Under the pieces are notes generated by a model, which was not told the DNA's origin, did no database searches, and saw nothing but the letters and a program-made list of their open reading frames with translations. The translations under genes were made by a program, and so were the position numbers. From contig NZ_JAFKOI010000014.1 in assembly GCF_017303315.1 (NCBI RefSeq), forward strand, positions 1 to 64,000: a stretch of DNA of 64,000 bases, written 5' to 3'. Numbering within the stretch: the first letter of the stretch is position 1; each line of letters begins with the position of its first letter. The stretch comes from Bacillus sp. NTK071 (GTDB lineage Bacteria > Bacillota > Bacilli > Bacillales > Guptibacillaceae). Below, in pieces: positions 6,773 to 15,513 of this stretch.

Positions 6773-8377
6773 TTGCAAGCGGAAATCGTGTTTGTAAATG
6801 GAGAGGTTGTAACGGTTGATGAAGCTTTCTCTATTCAGGAGGGGGCTGCGATAAGTGGTAGTCGCATCCTCATGACAGGTTCAACCGATGAGGTTATGGC
6901 GTTTGCTGACAAAGATACAAAAGTGATCGATTTGAAGGGAAGAAGCCTCCTGCCTGGTTTTATTGATGCTCATGCACATCTTGAACTGTATGGGACGAAT
7001 AAACTTGGTGTGAACTGCAAGGATGTGACTGGAATCGATGACATTCTGAGTAAACTGAAGGTGCAAGCTGACAAAACAGCTGAAGGAGAATGGATACGTG
7101 GCTGGGGTTACAATCAGAATCAACTTGGCCGACATCTGACAAAGTGGGATCTTGATCAGGTCTCGACAGCACATCCGATCATCGTTGTTCGTACGTGTGG
7201 TCACATATCATGTGTGAATAGCATGGCCCTTGATCTAGCTGGTCTTTCTAACGATTCCGCTGACCCCGCTGGTGGGAGATATGTTCGGAATGATGGGGAG
7301 CTTACGGGTGTATTGCTTGAATCTGCACATATGAACTTGTTTATGCATGCGATGTATTCAGAAGAGGAGATTCGGAAGGGGTTAGCGCTTGCTTCGGACG
7401 ACTTTTTGAAAATGGGAATAACAAGCGTTCATGATGCAGGGGGGTATGGACCTTCCCATATTCGGTCACTCCATCAAAGCGTCTTATCAAAAGCGGTGAA
7501 ACAACGCGTTTATGCTCTTTACGGATCGCTTCACGAATCAAGTGAAATGGTGAAAAAGGGAATTGAGAGTGGCATGATGACAGGACTCGGCAATGAGTGG
7601 TTCAAAATTGGTCCTGCCAAAGTGTTTATCGACGGAAGTAGTAGCGGACCAACTGCTAGAACGCGTGAGCCTTATTCAAGCAATCCAAATGATTCGGGCA
7701 TTCTTTATTTAAATCAGGAGGAGCTCAATCGATCACTTAGAATAGCTCATGAACTTGGCTGGCAAATCACTGCCCATGCCATTGGTGATAGAGCGGTTGA
7801 GATGATGATTGAAACGATCGAATGCGGGTTGGAGAATTCTCCAGTAGACGATCATCGGCATCGGATTGAACATGCGGCCATGACTCCGAAAGATCTTTTA
7901 TTGAGAATGAGACATTCAAGGATTGTACCGATCCCAAATCCAGCCTTTCTGTATGAGTTCGGTGATGGCTATGTTCATGATTATGGTGAGAGAACCCAGC
8001 TAATCTTTCCTTTAAACGATTTCGTAGAACAAGGAATACCATTTGCGATTGGTTCTGATAGTCCGATAACGGATATGAATCCACTGCTAGGAATTTATGC
8101 TGCAGTGACTCGACGTAGTAAAACAGGCGAAGTGATTGGAAGTGGACAGGAAATCTCCGTTCGGGATGCGATTAGAGCATATACGTGGGCGGGCGCGTAT
8201 GCCAGCTTTGAAGAAAACGACAAAGGAAGTATCGAAAAGGGGAAAGTCGCTGATCTTGTTGTGTTGAATGAATCCATTTTAACTTGTGACCCAGAGCGGT
8301 TGAAAGAGCTAACGGTCGATCTCACGATAATCGATGGAGATAGTGTTTATTCGAAACAAAAGGAGGGTGTTACGTGA
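6773..8377 (+). CDS. YtcJ-type metal-dependent amidohydrolase
   Basis: 534 residues. The TTG at 6773 is chosen because AAGGAG lies seven bases upstream and the first residues LQAEIVFVNGEVVTVDEAF match the family's N-terminal beta-sandwich. The amidohydrolase-3 barrel has the metal motif GFIDAHAHLE (about residue 64), GRYVRNDGELTGVLLE, a histidine in ITAHAIGDRAVE, HRIEHA and the aspartate in AIGSDSPITDMNP. Relatives hydrolyse exocyclic amides or formamides, but most are uncharacterised. It begins four bases after the M20 hydrolase stop and overlaps the next gene, so it is translationally linked. Confidence 0.87.
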   Translation: MQAEIVFVNGEVVTVDEAFSIQEGAAISGSRILMTGSTDEVMAFADKDTKVIDLKGRSLLPGFIDAHAHLELYGTNKLGVNCKDVTGIDDILSKLKVQADKTAEGEWIRGWGYNQNQLGRHLTKWDLDQVSTAHPIIVVRTCGHISCVNSMALDLAGLSNDSADPAGGRYVRNDGELTGVLLESAHMNLFMHAMYSEEEIRKGLALASDDFLKMGITSVHDAGGYGPSHIRSLHQSVLSKAVKQRVYALYGSLHESSEMVKKGIESGMMTGLGNEWFKIGPAKVFIDGSSSGPTARTREPYSSNPNDSGILYLNQEELNRSLRIAHELGWQITAHAIGDRAVEMMIETIECGLENSPVDDHRHRIEHAAMTPKDLLLRMRHSRIVPIPNPAFLYEFGDGYVHDYGERTQLIFPLNDFVEQGIPFAIGSDSPITDMNPLLGIYAAVTRRSKTGEVIGSGQEISVRDAIRAYTWAGAYASFEENDKGSIEKGKVADLVVLNESILTCDPERLKELTVDLTIIDGDSVYSKQKEGVT

Positions 8378-8595
8378 GTAAAAAGAAATTCACAACAATT
8401 TATTGTTTCTCATTAATGGTTCCACTTTTTCTATTAATCTTTCCGCTATTTTCAATAGGAAATCGAAGCACGCCAATTGTGATGGGACTTCCATTTTCCT
8501 TCTTATGGGTCATTTCATGGATCATTGTCACGTTCCTCATCGTGTTGATTCTGTATCGATTGGATCCAGATAAAGATGAAGAGGAGGCAAATTAA
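8374..8595 (+). CDS. yhjC: DUF3311 small membrane protein (YhjC-like)
   Basis: 73 residues from GTG, overlapping the amidohydrolase stop by four bases (GTGA) with GGAGGGTGTTAC upstream. Two hydrophobic segments (about 9-27 and 37-62) and an acidic tail (DPDKDEEEAN). The DUF3311 family is almost always encoded directly before a sodium:solute symporter, as in B. subtilis yhjCB, and is presumed to be an accessory subunit of that transporter. The role is inferred from context. Confidence 0.8.
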   Translation: MSKKKFTTIYCFSLMVPLFLLIFPLFSIGNRSTPIVMGLPFSFLWVISWIIVTFLIVLILYRLDPDKDEEEAN

Positions 8596-10062
8596 ATGGC
8601 TGCTTGGCAAATTGCAATGATTATTATGATCGCCTACCTCGTCATTGCACTGGTCATCGGTGTTCTGGCAGGGAGAAATCAGGATAAAAGTTCACTTGAT
8701 GAATTTGCAGTCGCTGGTGGGAAATTAGGACTTTTCGTCATGTGGTTCTTAATGGGTGGCGCAGTTTTCAGCGCGTTTTCCTTTCTTGGAGCACCAGGCT
8801 GGGCTTATTCCAAGGGCGCACCCGCTCTCTACATCCTTACATACACGGCTTTTGCTATTCTTCCGTGGTACATTATTGGGCCGAAAATTGGAAAGATCGG
8901 CCGGAAATATAATATCTATACGGTGTCAGGTTTTTTGAAAAAGAGGTACAACAGTCGAGTGCTTCCGATTCTAATCGGGCTCATTGCTGTCCTTGCTTCC
9001 ATTCAATACCTTGCGACGCAGATGAAGGGGATGGCCTACATATTTAATATCATGACAGAAGGGCGCATCCCTTTCTGGCTTGGTGCACTGGTTTCCTATG
9101 GTATTGTAGTTGTTTATGTAGCGACGGGCGGTTTGCGAGCCGCTGCTTGGTCTGATGTGTTTCAAGGTATCCTGATGATCGTAATTTCCTGGGTTGTTGG
9201 GATTGCGATCGTTAATCAGCTTCATAGTAGTGTTTCAGGGATGTTTACTGACCTTGTTGAAGCAAAGCCTGGCTTTCTTGAAATCGGCAGCGTTGGGTCA
9301 ACGATGTCACCAACGACATACACAACAACAATCCTTGTTTCGGTCATCGGCTTCTTGATGTGGCCACACTTGTTCTCGAAGTCTTACGCATCCAATGCTA
9401 GAACCATTAAGAAAACAGTGCTTGTTTATCCAGTATTCGCGCTGTTTCTTGTTCCACTTTTATTGGTCGGATTTGCAGCTGCAAATGTCGTCGACGCATC
9501 AGCGATTGGTTCACCAGATGAAATTCTTCCATACTTAATAACAGCAGTGCTAAGCATGCCTGGCTGGGTGTATGGGCTGGTTGGTGCAGGTGCGCTAGCC
9601 GCAGCTATGTCTTCTGCTGATGCGATTACGCATAGTGCGTCACTTGAATTTACAGATGGCGTTATTAAAAACGTGAAAACCGATTTATCGAATAAAACAA
9701 CGCTTCTCCTAATGCGCGTTGGTGTTTTTGTTATAGGTGGACTTGCTTATTTTATTACGGTATTTGGTGGGCAAGGGTTAATCGCCCTACTGCTCGGAGC
9801 TTACGGTTCGATCGTTCAGTTTGCTCCAGGCGTCTATGGTGCTCTGTACTCAAAGCGGATTACAGCACCTGCTGTTATTGTTGGACTGATCATCGGGACG
9901 TTTGTGAACTACTATTTTCAACTCGTCGCATCGAGTACACCATTTGGGATTCACGCAGGTATCCTTGGCTTATTATGTAATGTGGTTATTGTGATCGTAA
10001 TTTCGGGCTTTACACAGCCAAAAAGCGTTCAAATGGCGGAAGAGTATACGAGTATTGGGTGA
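8596..10062 (+). CDS. yhjB: Sodium:solute symporter (SSS family, YhjB-like)
   Basis: 488 residues with about thirteen hydrophobic segments. SSS-family features include the N-terminal IVIGVLAG segment, DEFAVAGGKLGLF, the W-S-D region GGLRAAAWSDVFQGILM and the sodium-binding region AAAMSSADA near 340. It follows the DUF3311 gene without a gap and is the transporter of the operon, presumably importing the substrate of the two hydrolases with sodium. The substrate is unknown. Confidence 0.88.
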   Translation: MAAWQIAMIIMIAYLVIALVIGVLAGRNQDKSSLDEFAVAGGKLGLFVMWFLMGGAVFSAFSFLGAPGWAYSKGAPALYILTYTAFAILPWYIIGPKIGKIGRKYNIYTVSGFLKKRYNSRVLPILIGLIAVLASIQYLATQMKGMAYIFNIMTEGRIPFWLGALVSYGIVVVYVATGGLRAAAWSDVFQGILMIVISWVVGIAIVNQLHSSVSGMFTDLVEAKPGFLEIGSVGSTMSPTTYTTTILVSVIGFLMWPHLFSKSYASNARTIKKTVLVYPVFALFLVPLLLVGFAAANVVDASAIGSPDEILPYLITAVLSMPGWVYGLVGAGALAAAMSSADAITHSASLEFTDGVIKNVKTDLSNKTTLLLMRVGVFVIGGLAYFITVFGGQGLIALLLGAYGSIVQFAPGVYGALYSKRITAPAVIVGLIIGTFVNYYFQLVASSTPFGIHAGILGLLCNVVIVIVISGFTQPKSVQMAEEYTSIG

Positions 10063-10072
10063 ATTGAAAAGG

Positions 10073-10107
10073 AGTTGGTGTGCCATGTAAAGCACACCAG
10101 CTTTTTT
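10073..10107 (+). terminator. Terminator of the hydrolase/symporter operon
   Basis: GTTGGTGTGC and GCACACCAGC form a perfect ten-base stem followed by TTTTTT. Confidence 0.92.
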
Positions 10108-10126
10108 AATGAAACGCTTAATTAAC

Positions 10127-10558
10127 TTAATGAGCGGACTGGTTTTCGAAAAGGAGGATATTTTTCTTAAGGTCATCAGGAATGGGTATGGCTTTTCCAG
10201 ATGCTGTATCATAATTTACCTGAATGACCTCAGCTTCCACAAGAGTCTCATCACCTCTCGTTATCATGTGCTTAAGCTGAAAACTAGAGGTGCCGAGTTT
10301 AACAACGCGACAGTGTATGTCGAGGAAATCATCTAGCTTAGCGGGCTTTATAAATTCGATTGTGATTTTCTTAAGGACTGGATCAAAGGTGTGAGTTTCA
10401 GCTAATTCGATAAGATGGTCACCAAGCATGGTTCGGAAATACTCAGTTGTTGCGATGTCGATGTAAGTAGAATAGTGAGCATTAAAAACGATTTTTTGGC
10501 CATCAATTTCGGAATAACGAACGCGAAGACGGTGTGAAAAGCGGTAGTCCTGTATCAT
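10127..10558 (-). CDS. 4HBT hotdog-fold acyl-CoA thioesterase (YbgC/FadM-like)
   Basis: 143 residues with GAGGTGAACC before the ATG. The motif RYSEIDGQKIVFNAHYSTYIDIATTEYFR (split here at residues 13-41) carries the catalytic aspartate and tyrosine-rich helix of the YbgC/4-hydroxybenzoyl-CoA thioesterase family, and the length is normal. It should hydrolyse acyl-CoA thioesters in the cytosol. It stands alone between convergent and divergent neighbours. The substrate chain length cannot be told. Confidence 0.85.
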   Translation of the reverse strand: MIQDYRFSHRLRVRYSEIDGQKIVFNAHYSTYIDIATTEYFRTMLGDHLIELAETHTFDPVLKKITIEFIKPAKLDDFLDIHCRVVKLGTSSFQLKHMITRGDETLVEAEVIQVNYDTASGKAIPIPDDLKKNILLFENQSAH

Positions 10559-10630
10559 GGTTCACCTCGTTTTCTTCATGTTAACACAATTTTCAGACAA
10601 AAATGGCGTAAAGAGAGAAGGACGTCCGAA

Positions 10631-10644
10631 ATTTCCCGGGTAAT
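10631..10644. promoter_or_regulatory. Noc-box-like palindrome
   Basis: ATTTCCCGGGTAAT differs at one position from the nucleoid-occlusion Noc binding consensus ATTTCCCGGGAAAT. A single site in 64 kb could be chance. Confidence 0.35.
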
Positions 10645-10725
10645 GTCTAAAGTGAGAGAAGGAAAAGCGAGACGATGAGTGAAAGGTGTAGATAAAGCGA
10701 TTATTATTTAAGGAGTGTGAAGAAA

Positions 10726-11685
10726 GTGAAGTCAAAAATTTATATAACTAGAAAATTACCGGATGAAATTGTCGATAGAATTCGAGGGGAATATGAAGTG
10801 AGGATGTGGCATGAGGAAGAAGTTCCTGTGCCAAGAGAAGTTCTTGAAGAAGAAGTCGAGCATGTTGATGGACTTTTCTGTTTGCTAACGGAGCAGATCG
10901 ATCAGGCTTTACTTGAGAAGGCTCATAATCTTAAGGTCGTTGCTAATATGGCTGTTGGTTATAACAATATTGATGTTGATGAGGCAAAAGCTAGAGGGAT
11001 TACGGTTACAAATACACCAGGAGTGCTTACTGAAACAACAGCTGATTTAACATTTGCATTAATGATGGCAGCAGCTCGACGACTTCCGGAAGCATCTGAT
11101 TATTTGCGTGAAGGGAAATGGAAAACGTGGTCACCGATGCAGCTTACCGGACAGGACATCCACGGTGCTACATTAGGAATTATTGGATTAGGAAGAATTG
11201 GGGAAGCTGTTGCGAAGAGAGCAAGAGGATTCGATATGAATGTGATTTATCATAATCGCAGTCGAAACCATGAAGCGGAAGAGAAGTTAGAGCTTCAGTA
11301 TGTCGAACTAGATGAGTTATTGAGGGAGGCTGATTTTATTTGTGTGTTAACGCCTTTCACAGCTGAAACAGAAAATATGATTGGACGTGAACAGCTTGCG
11401 CTCATGAAAGAAAGTGCTGTACTAATTAATACCGCGAGAGGGGGAATTGTAAACGAGGAGGCACTCTACGACGCTCTTAGGAATAAAGAGATCTGGGCAG
11501 CCGGGTTGGATGTTTTTGCGGAGGAACCTGTTTCTGTGGATCATCCTCTGTTAACTCTACCGAATTTGGTTACATTACCGCATATCGGTAGTGCTAGCAT
11601 TAAGACGAGAATGAAAATGGCAGAGGTTGCAGCCACGAATTTGATGAGCGTACTAGATGGGAAAGAGGCACCTAATAAGGTTTGA
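10726..11685 (+). CDS. D-2-hydroxyacid dehydrogenase (glyoxylate/hydroxypyruvate reductase type)
   Basis: 319 residues. GTG 10726 is preferred over GTG 10717 because the ribosome binding site TAAGGAG ends at 10715, ten bases before it and only one base from the other. The NAD(P)-binding motif GLGRIGEAVAKRA lies at about 156. The catalytic triad of the family is visible: R in NTARGG (about 235), E in FAEEP and H in LPHIGSAS (about 285). It resembles B. subtilis YvcT and reduces 2-oxoacids such as glyoxylate, hydroxypyruvate or 2-ketogluconate. It is monocistronic, followed by a dispersed repeat. Confidence 0.9.
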   Translation: MKSKIYITRKLPDEIVDRIRGEYEVRMWHEEEVPVPREVLEEEVEHVDGLFCLLTEQIDQALLEKAHNLKVVANMAVGYNNIDVDEAKARGITVTNTPGVLTETTADLTFALMMAAARRLPEASDYLREGKWKTWSPMQLTGQDIHGATLGIIGLGRIGEAVAKRARGFDMNVIYHNRSRNHEAEEKLELQYVELDELLREADFICVLTPFTAETENMIGREQLALMKESAVLINTARGGIVNEEALYDALRNKEIWAAGLDVFAEEPVSVDHPLLTLPNLVTLPHIGSASIKTRMKMAEVAATNLMSVLDGKEAPNKV

Positions 11686-11697
11686 GTTCGCGAGTTC

Positions 11698-11743
11698 GCG
11701 AGTGACAGGCACCACCCGGTTTAACTCGGTTTATGTCGAACGA
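11698..11743 (+). repeat. GTGACAGGCACC dispersed repeat
   Basis: CGCGAGTGACAGGCACCACC, then CGGTTTAACTCGGTTTAT and GTCGAACGA, 12 bases after the dehydrogenase stop codon. It is preceded by a short GTTCGCGA duplication. Confidence 0.88.
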
Positions 11744-11762
11744 TGGAGTTTAGAGAAATAAG

Positions 11763-11806
11763 AAAAGAGCCAGAATAGAGGGATTTTCCTCAATTCTGGC
11801 TCTTTT
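11763..11806. terminator. Bidirectional terminator between convergent genes
   Basis: AAAAGAGCCAGAAT and ATTCTGGCTCTTTT form a perfect 14-base stem. It can end both the dehydrogenase gene and the minus-strand deacetylase gene. Confidence 0.92.
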
Positions 11807-11820
11807 CAATCATTTTGAAC

Positions 11821-13569
11821 TTAATTCACTTCAATTATTCGCTCAAAATCTTTTATCGAATGATAAGGTCTAATCGACTGTCGTTTAATCTCTAGGAGAT
11901 TATCACCTGGTTTAACGTTACCGTGTTTAACAGTAAAGGCCATGTCGATGTTTAGTTCCTTTAATATCTGAATGGAGGTAGAGTTGTAAGCTCCATACGG
12001 GTATGCAAATGCATTAGTGCTTTTACCAATTAAGTCGATGCTTTTTTGAATATCCTTTTTAATCTCATCTTTTGACTTGGAAAGAAGGTATGGAAGACGC
12101 GTACCATTCTCTCTTGAATGGTAACTGTGTGTGTGACTTCCATATTCATAAACATCACTTCCGTCATTAACCTCATCCCAGCTAAAATACTGGTTTGTAT
12201 CGGTGTTAAAAGGAACTGTTTCTTCTTCTACACGTGAAGTAACTAGAAATTCGACAGCCGTGAAGCCATGTTTTTTAAGAACGGGATAAGCGTGGATATA
12301 ATTATTCTTTTGTCCATCGTCGAAGGTTAGGAGGACGCTGTTCTCAGGAACGTGCTTTACGCCCTTTATAAAAGATTCGAATTCTTTTAAAGTAATTGTT
12401 TGATATCCTTTTTCATCTAGTAGATTCATCTGTTTTTCAAACTGGTCGAGGAGAGTAATCATATTATTCAAGTTTCCTGTAGCGACATAATGATAATCTC
12501 TTAGATCCTGTTTCTCAAGAACATGATGATAGGTTAGTACAGGTACTTCCTCTGCATAGTCTGGGATCTGGATTCCAATTTTGCTAAGAGGAGTATCCGG
12601 TACTGCATTAAGGCCACCGAGGATATAGGCATTATAGTTTTGTTGTTTAAGGTAGTTCTTAACTGCTTTATCCTGATTGCTTCCCTTCGGATGAAGAAGA
12701 AAAACAGTTGCATTCATCCTCTGAGCAAGGCCACCTGCTGTTACAGCATCTGGATAATCTTCCGCTTCAAGTTTAGAAGATATTCCTCTTACAAATAGGA
12801 TGTTCTTATTGGGGTTTTCAGTAGTTTTAATCAGTTCGAGATTCGTTTCAAACCGATTTGATCCCGCAATTCTATTCACGATAACCTTTCTGTTTTTAAG
12901 TTCATTTTCAAGACTTGTACTAACGACGGCACTCCCGCCCACAATTGTTATTTCTTTAATGGTCTTAGGTAGTTCTGCCGGTATAGTGTCTTTTGTTGCT
13001 AAGTAGATTGGTGTCTGGTTAATAGCTGAAGAACTGGATGCTGATAGTGCATCCGCAACTGTTACACCGTTTACTAGATAAGCATGTTTACTTTGCTCTA
13101 GGCCAGCTTCACGATTGATTTCAACAGCTGTTTCAAAGCGATTTTTGCCTTCGATTCGTTCCACATCAAAGTTAGCGTCCTTTAATTGAGTTACGACATT
13201 TTCAGAAATGGCGCTAGTTCCTCCAAGGACATAGACTTTAGCAGTCCCTAAACGAGAGAGTTCATCAAGTACGACCTCATGCAGCTTAGAGGGGTAGGAA
13301 AGTAGAATTGGAGCGTCTTTTACTCCAGATAACCCTGCTGCTGAAAGAGCATCGGCAGGTTTGTCTGCACGAGCAAGGATAACGGCTCTTTCTTTGTTAT
13401 CAACACCATCTGGCCATCCTTTGTTTGCTATTTCAATGGCTGTATGTAGGCGCGTTTCTCCTGCCAGTCGATCTACATGAAGTGAAGCAGCATCAGCCGT
13501 GTTGACCGATAGAATAAATAGATTCATACATAAAAATACTAGTGCAATAAAAAGATACTTTTTCTTCAA
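11821..13569 (-). CDS. Polysaccharide deacetylase with three CWB2 wall-binding repeats
   Basis: 582 residues from a TTG start with AGGGGGAT upstream. A signal peptide (MKKKYLFIALVFLCMNLFIL, cleavage near ADA) is followed by three cell-wall-binding type 2 repeats at about 30-120, 125-220 and 225-325 (pattern DRLAGETRLHTAIEIA, YVLGGTSAISENV, IVGGSAVVS). The C-terminal NodB-like deacetylase domain runs from about 340. It has LTFDDGQKNN (about 413), a metal-site YGSHTHS and the AYPYGAYN motif. It probably acts on an extracellular or wall polysaccharide while bound to secondary wall polymers. Its C-terminal half is closely related to the next gene. Confidence 0.9.
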   Translation of the reverse strand: MKKKYLFIALVFLCMNLFILSVNTADAASLHVDRLAGETRLHTAIEIANKGWPDGVDNKERAVILARADKPADALSAAGLSGVKDAPILLSYPSKLHEVVLDELSRLGTAKVYVLGGTSAISENVVTQLKDANFDVERIEGKNRFETAVEINREAGLEQSKHAYLVNGVTVADALSASSSSAINQTPIYLATKDTIPAELPKTIKEITIVGGSAVVSTSLENELKNRKVIVNRIAGSNRFETNLELIKTTENPNKNILFVRGISSKLEAEDYPDAVTAGGLAQRMNATVFLLHPKGSNQDKAVKNYLKQQNYNAYILGGLNAVPDTPLSKIGIQIPDYAEEVPVLTYHHVLEKQDLRDYHYVATGNLNNMITLLDQFEKQMNLLDEKGYQTITLKEFESFIKGVKHVPENSVLLTFDDGQKNNYIHAYPVLKKHGFTAVEFLVTSRVEEETVPFNTDTNQYFSWDEVNDGSDVYEYGSHTHSYHSRENGTRLPYLLSKSKDEIKKDIQKSIDLIGKSTNAFAYPYGAYNSTSIQILKELNIDMAFTVKHGNVKPGDNLLEIKRQSIRPYHSIKDFERIIEVN

Positions 13570-13590
13570 AATATATTGATCCCCCTGAAT

Positions 13591-13626
13591 CGGGTGGCGC
13601 CTGGCACCACCCGAAATATGTCGAAT
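13591..13626 (-). repeat. GTGACAGGCACC-family repeat, palindromic variant
   Basis: CGGGTGGCGCC and GGCACCACCCG form an inverted repeat around CT, followed by AAATATGTCGAAT. It lies just upstream of the ribosome binding site of the CWB2 deacetylase gene and downstream of the smaller deacetylase's start region. Confidence 0.8.
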
Positions 13627-13637
13627 ATCATTTCTCT

Positions 13638-14603
13638 CTATCTAACGCTAACTATCTCTACGAAATCATTAATTGAATGATTGGGTCTTACTGAATTACG
13701 TTTAATTTGCAATGTGTCATCACCTGGTTTGGCATTACCTGCTTGTACAGTGAAGGCCATTTCCACTCCAAGATCATCAATTGCTTCCATTGTTTCATCA
13801 TCATATGCACCATAAGGATAGGCGAGTGCATTCGTATTACCTATTAAATTAATACTAGTCTGGATGTCTTTTTGTATCTCAGGAAGTGTTTTGGATACGA
13901 GGTAAGCTGTTCCGTCTTCTTCGGAGTTATGAAAGGTATTTGTATGACTGCCAAATTCGAAAACATCACTTGCATCTTTAATTTCATCATGGCTTAAATA
14001 TTGATTGTTTTCTGAACTATAAGGAACGGTCTCGTTCTTAGTTAAGCCTGTAATTACAAACTCAACCGCTGTATATCCATACTGTTTAAGAACGGGATAA
14101 GCTTCTATGTAATTATTTTTGTAACCATCGTCGAAAGTAATTAAGACACTATTCTTAGGCACAGGAGTCTGACCTTCTATGTACTGTTGGAATTCATCAA
14201 GTGTTAGTGTGAAATAGTCATTCTCGTTTAACCACTTCATCTGTTTCTCGAATTCTTTTAAAACAACGACTGTGTTTACGAGACTACCGTCCTCTTTATA
14301 ATGTCGATCTTTTAGATCTTCTTCTGCAACAATGTGGTGATAAGTTAAAACAGGTACTTCATCAGCTGCAGCAATTTTCGCTTCTTTTGCCAGTTCTTGT
14401 TCTCTGAGTTGGGATTCGAGCTGGAGGCTTTCACTATCTTCATTCCGTTCTTTATCAGAGGAGTCAGCAGCGTCTACACTAGCACTGCTATCTTTTGATG
14501 ATAGGTATTTAGACCCCAAACTTCCTTCTTCATTAAATCCGAATCCTACTAAACTACCAACAATAGCTAGCATTATTAACCCAAATAAGTAAACTTTTTT
14601 CAA
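13638..14603 (-). CDS. Membrane-anchored polysaccharide deacetylase
   Basis: 321 residues from a TTG start with AAGGGGGATAAAA upstream. An N-terminal hydrophobic segment (VYLFGLIMLAIVGSLVGFGF) has no lipobox and is followed by a low-complexity acidic/serine linker. The NodB deacetylase domain runs from about 85 (EVPVLTYHHI, ITFDDGYKNN near 154, FGSHTNTFH, AYPYGAYDD). One of the metal-site histidines in the SHTH motif is replaced by asparagine (SHTNT), unlike the paralogue at 11821. It is a paralogue lacking the wall-binding repeats. Substrate unknown. Confidence 0.87.
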   Translation of the reverse strand: MKKVYLFGLIMLAIVGSLVGFGFNEEGSLGSKYLSSKDSSASVDAADSSDKERNEDSESLQLESQLREQELAKEAKIAAADEVPVLTYHHIVAEEDLKDRHYKEDGSLVNTVVVLKEFEKQMKWLNENDYFTLTLDEFQQYIEGQTPVPKNSVLITFDDGYKNNYIEAYPVLKQYGYTAVEFVITGLTKNETVPYSSENNQYLSHDEIKDASDVFEFGSHTNTFHNSEEDGTAYLVSKTLPEIQKDIQTSINLIGNTNALAYPYGAYDDETMEAIDDLGVEMAFTVQAGNAKPGDDTLQIKRNSVRPNHSINDFVEIVSVR

Positions 14604-14699
14604 TTTTATCCCCCTTTAAGACTAATCGTTAACCATGCTACCACATTTATGGATTAATTTGGGTAATAAATTACAATTTGATTTCAATGTTACGAAACA

Positions 14700-14751
14700 G
14701 CGGGTGACAGGCACCACCCGATTCATGGAGAATGTGGTAGAAAAGTGTCGA
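14700..14751 (+). repeat. GTGACAGGCACC dispersed repeat next to the REP-type transposase
   Basis: GCGGGTGACAGGCACCACCC, then GATTCATGGAGAATGTGG and GTCGAGAGG. It lies about 80 bp upstream of the transposase leader ORF. Confidence 0.85.
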
Positions 14752-14830
14752 GAGGAAGTTGTTGACGGTGGTGGGTTAGGGGAATTATTCTTGGAGAAAG
14801 AGTAGAATTTTGAAAAAAGGAGGAAGATAT

Positions 14831-14899
14831 ATGGTAGATTACCGACAATGTCGAATAATAAAATCGCTAGATGAATCCCAGCACGCTTTCCTATGGTAA
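14831..14899 (+). CDS. 22-codon leader ORF overlapping the transposase start
   Basis: ATG 14831 follows AAAGGAGGAAGATAT, an excellent ribosome binding site. The ORF begins MVDYRQCRIIKSLDE and ends HAFLW, with TAA at 14897-14899. The transposase ATG at 14893 overlaps its last codons by seven bases and has no Shine-Dalgarno of its own, so expression probably depends on termination-reinitiation at this ORF. The peptide itself resembles nothing I know. Confidence 0.6.
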   Translation: MVDYRQCRIIKSLDESQHAFLW

Positions 14900-15471
14900 G
14901 AAAAACACGGTTATGGCTTCCGAATCACTTTTACCACATCGTTAGCCGAGGGAACCGCAAAGATCTGCTTTTTAAAGATCAACAAGACTATCGAACCTTC
15001 TTATATATCCTTCAGCAAGTCTACGATACACATTCCTTTGAATTATCCGCTTACTGTTTAATGAACAATCACTTTCATCTTCAACTTCGCTCAAAAGAAC
15101 ATCCCATATCCAAGATCATGTCATTAGTTAATAAACGATATGCTACATATTTTAATGCGCGGTATGAGTTAACAGGTCATGTTTTTGAGAAGCGTTATTT
15201 TGATGAGCCGTTAAATTCATCAGCCAACATGCTAGAGGTTAGTCGGTATATCCACCTAAACCCAGTGAAAGCAAACCTCGTTCTCCGTCCAGAAGACTAC
15301 CCGTGGTCAAGCTATCGATTTTATTATTCAAGGCAAAGCAAAATGATGCCATATATGAATTTATATCCATTGGTAGAAGGGTACCCGGGGACTTTTAAAA
15401 AGAAGCGTAAAGGCTATTGTAATTTTGTGAACGCTAAGAGGAGTGTAGCGTTTGATGAAGTTCAATTATAA
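14893..15471 (+). CDS. REP-associated tyrosine transposase (RAYT, IS200-like Y1 family)
   Basis: 192 residues. It has the signatures of RAYT/TnpA_REP proteins: an N-terminal LPNHFYHIVSRGNRKDLLF block, the HUH-like metal motif in YCLMNNHFHLQLR (about 57-69), and YIHLNPVKANLV with PWSSYRFYY in the C-terminal part. The tyrosine of YIHLNP or a neighbouring tyrosine is the expected nucleophile. RAYTs are single-copy domesticated relatives of IS200/IS605 transposases that bind and cut hairpin REP sequences. It is not flanked by IS ends. A repeat lies just upstream and the family is scattered through this window, making it the natural partner. Confidence 0.9.
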   Translation: MVRKTRLWLPNHFYHIVSRGNRKDLLFKDQQDYRTFLYILQQVYDTHSFELSAYCLMNNHFHLQLRSKEHPISKIMSLVNKRYATYFNARYELTGHVFEKRYFDEPLNSSANMLEVSRYIHLNPVKANLVLRPEDYPWSSYRFYYSRQSKMMPYMNLYPLVEGYPGTFKKKRKGYCNFVNAKRSVAFDEVQL

Positions 15472-15513
15472 ATTAACCTAAAGAAAAGACACCAAATGGA
15501 TCGGCGTCTCCCC

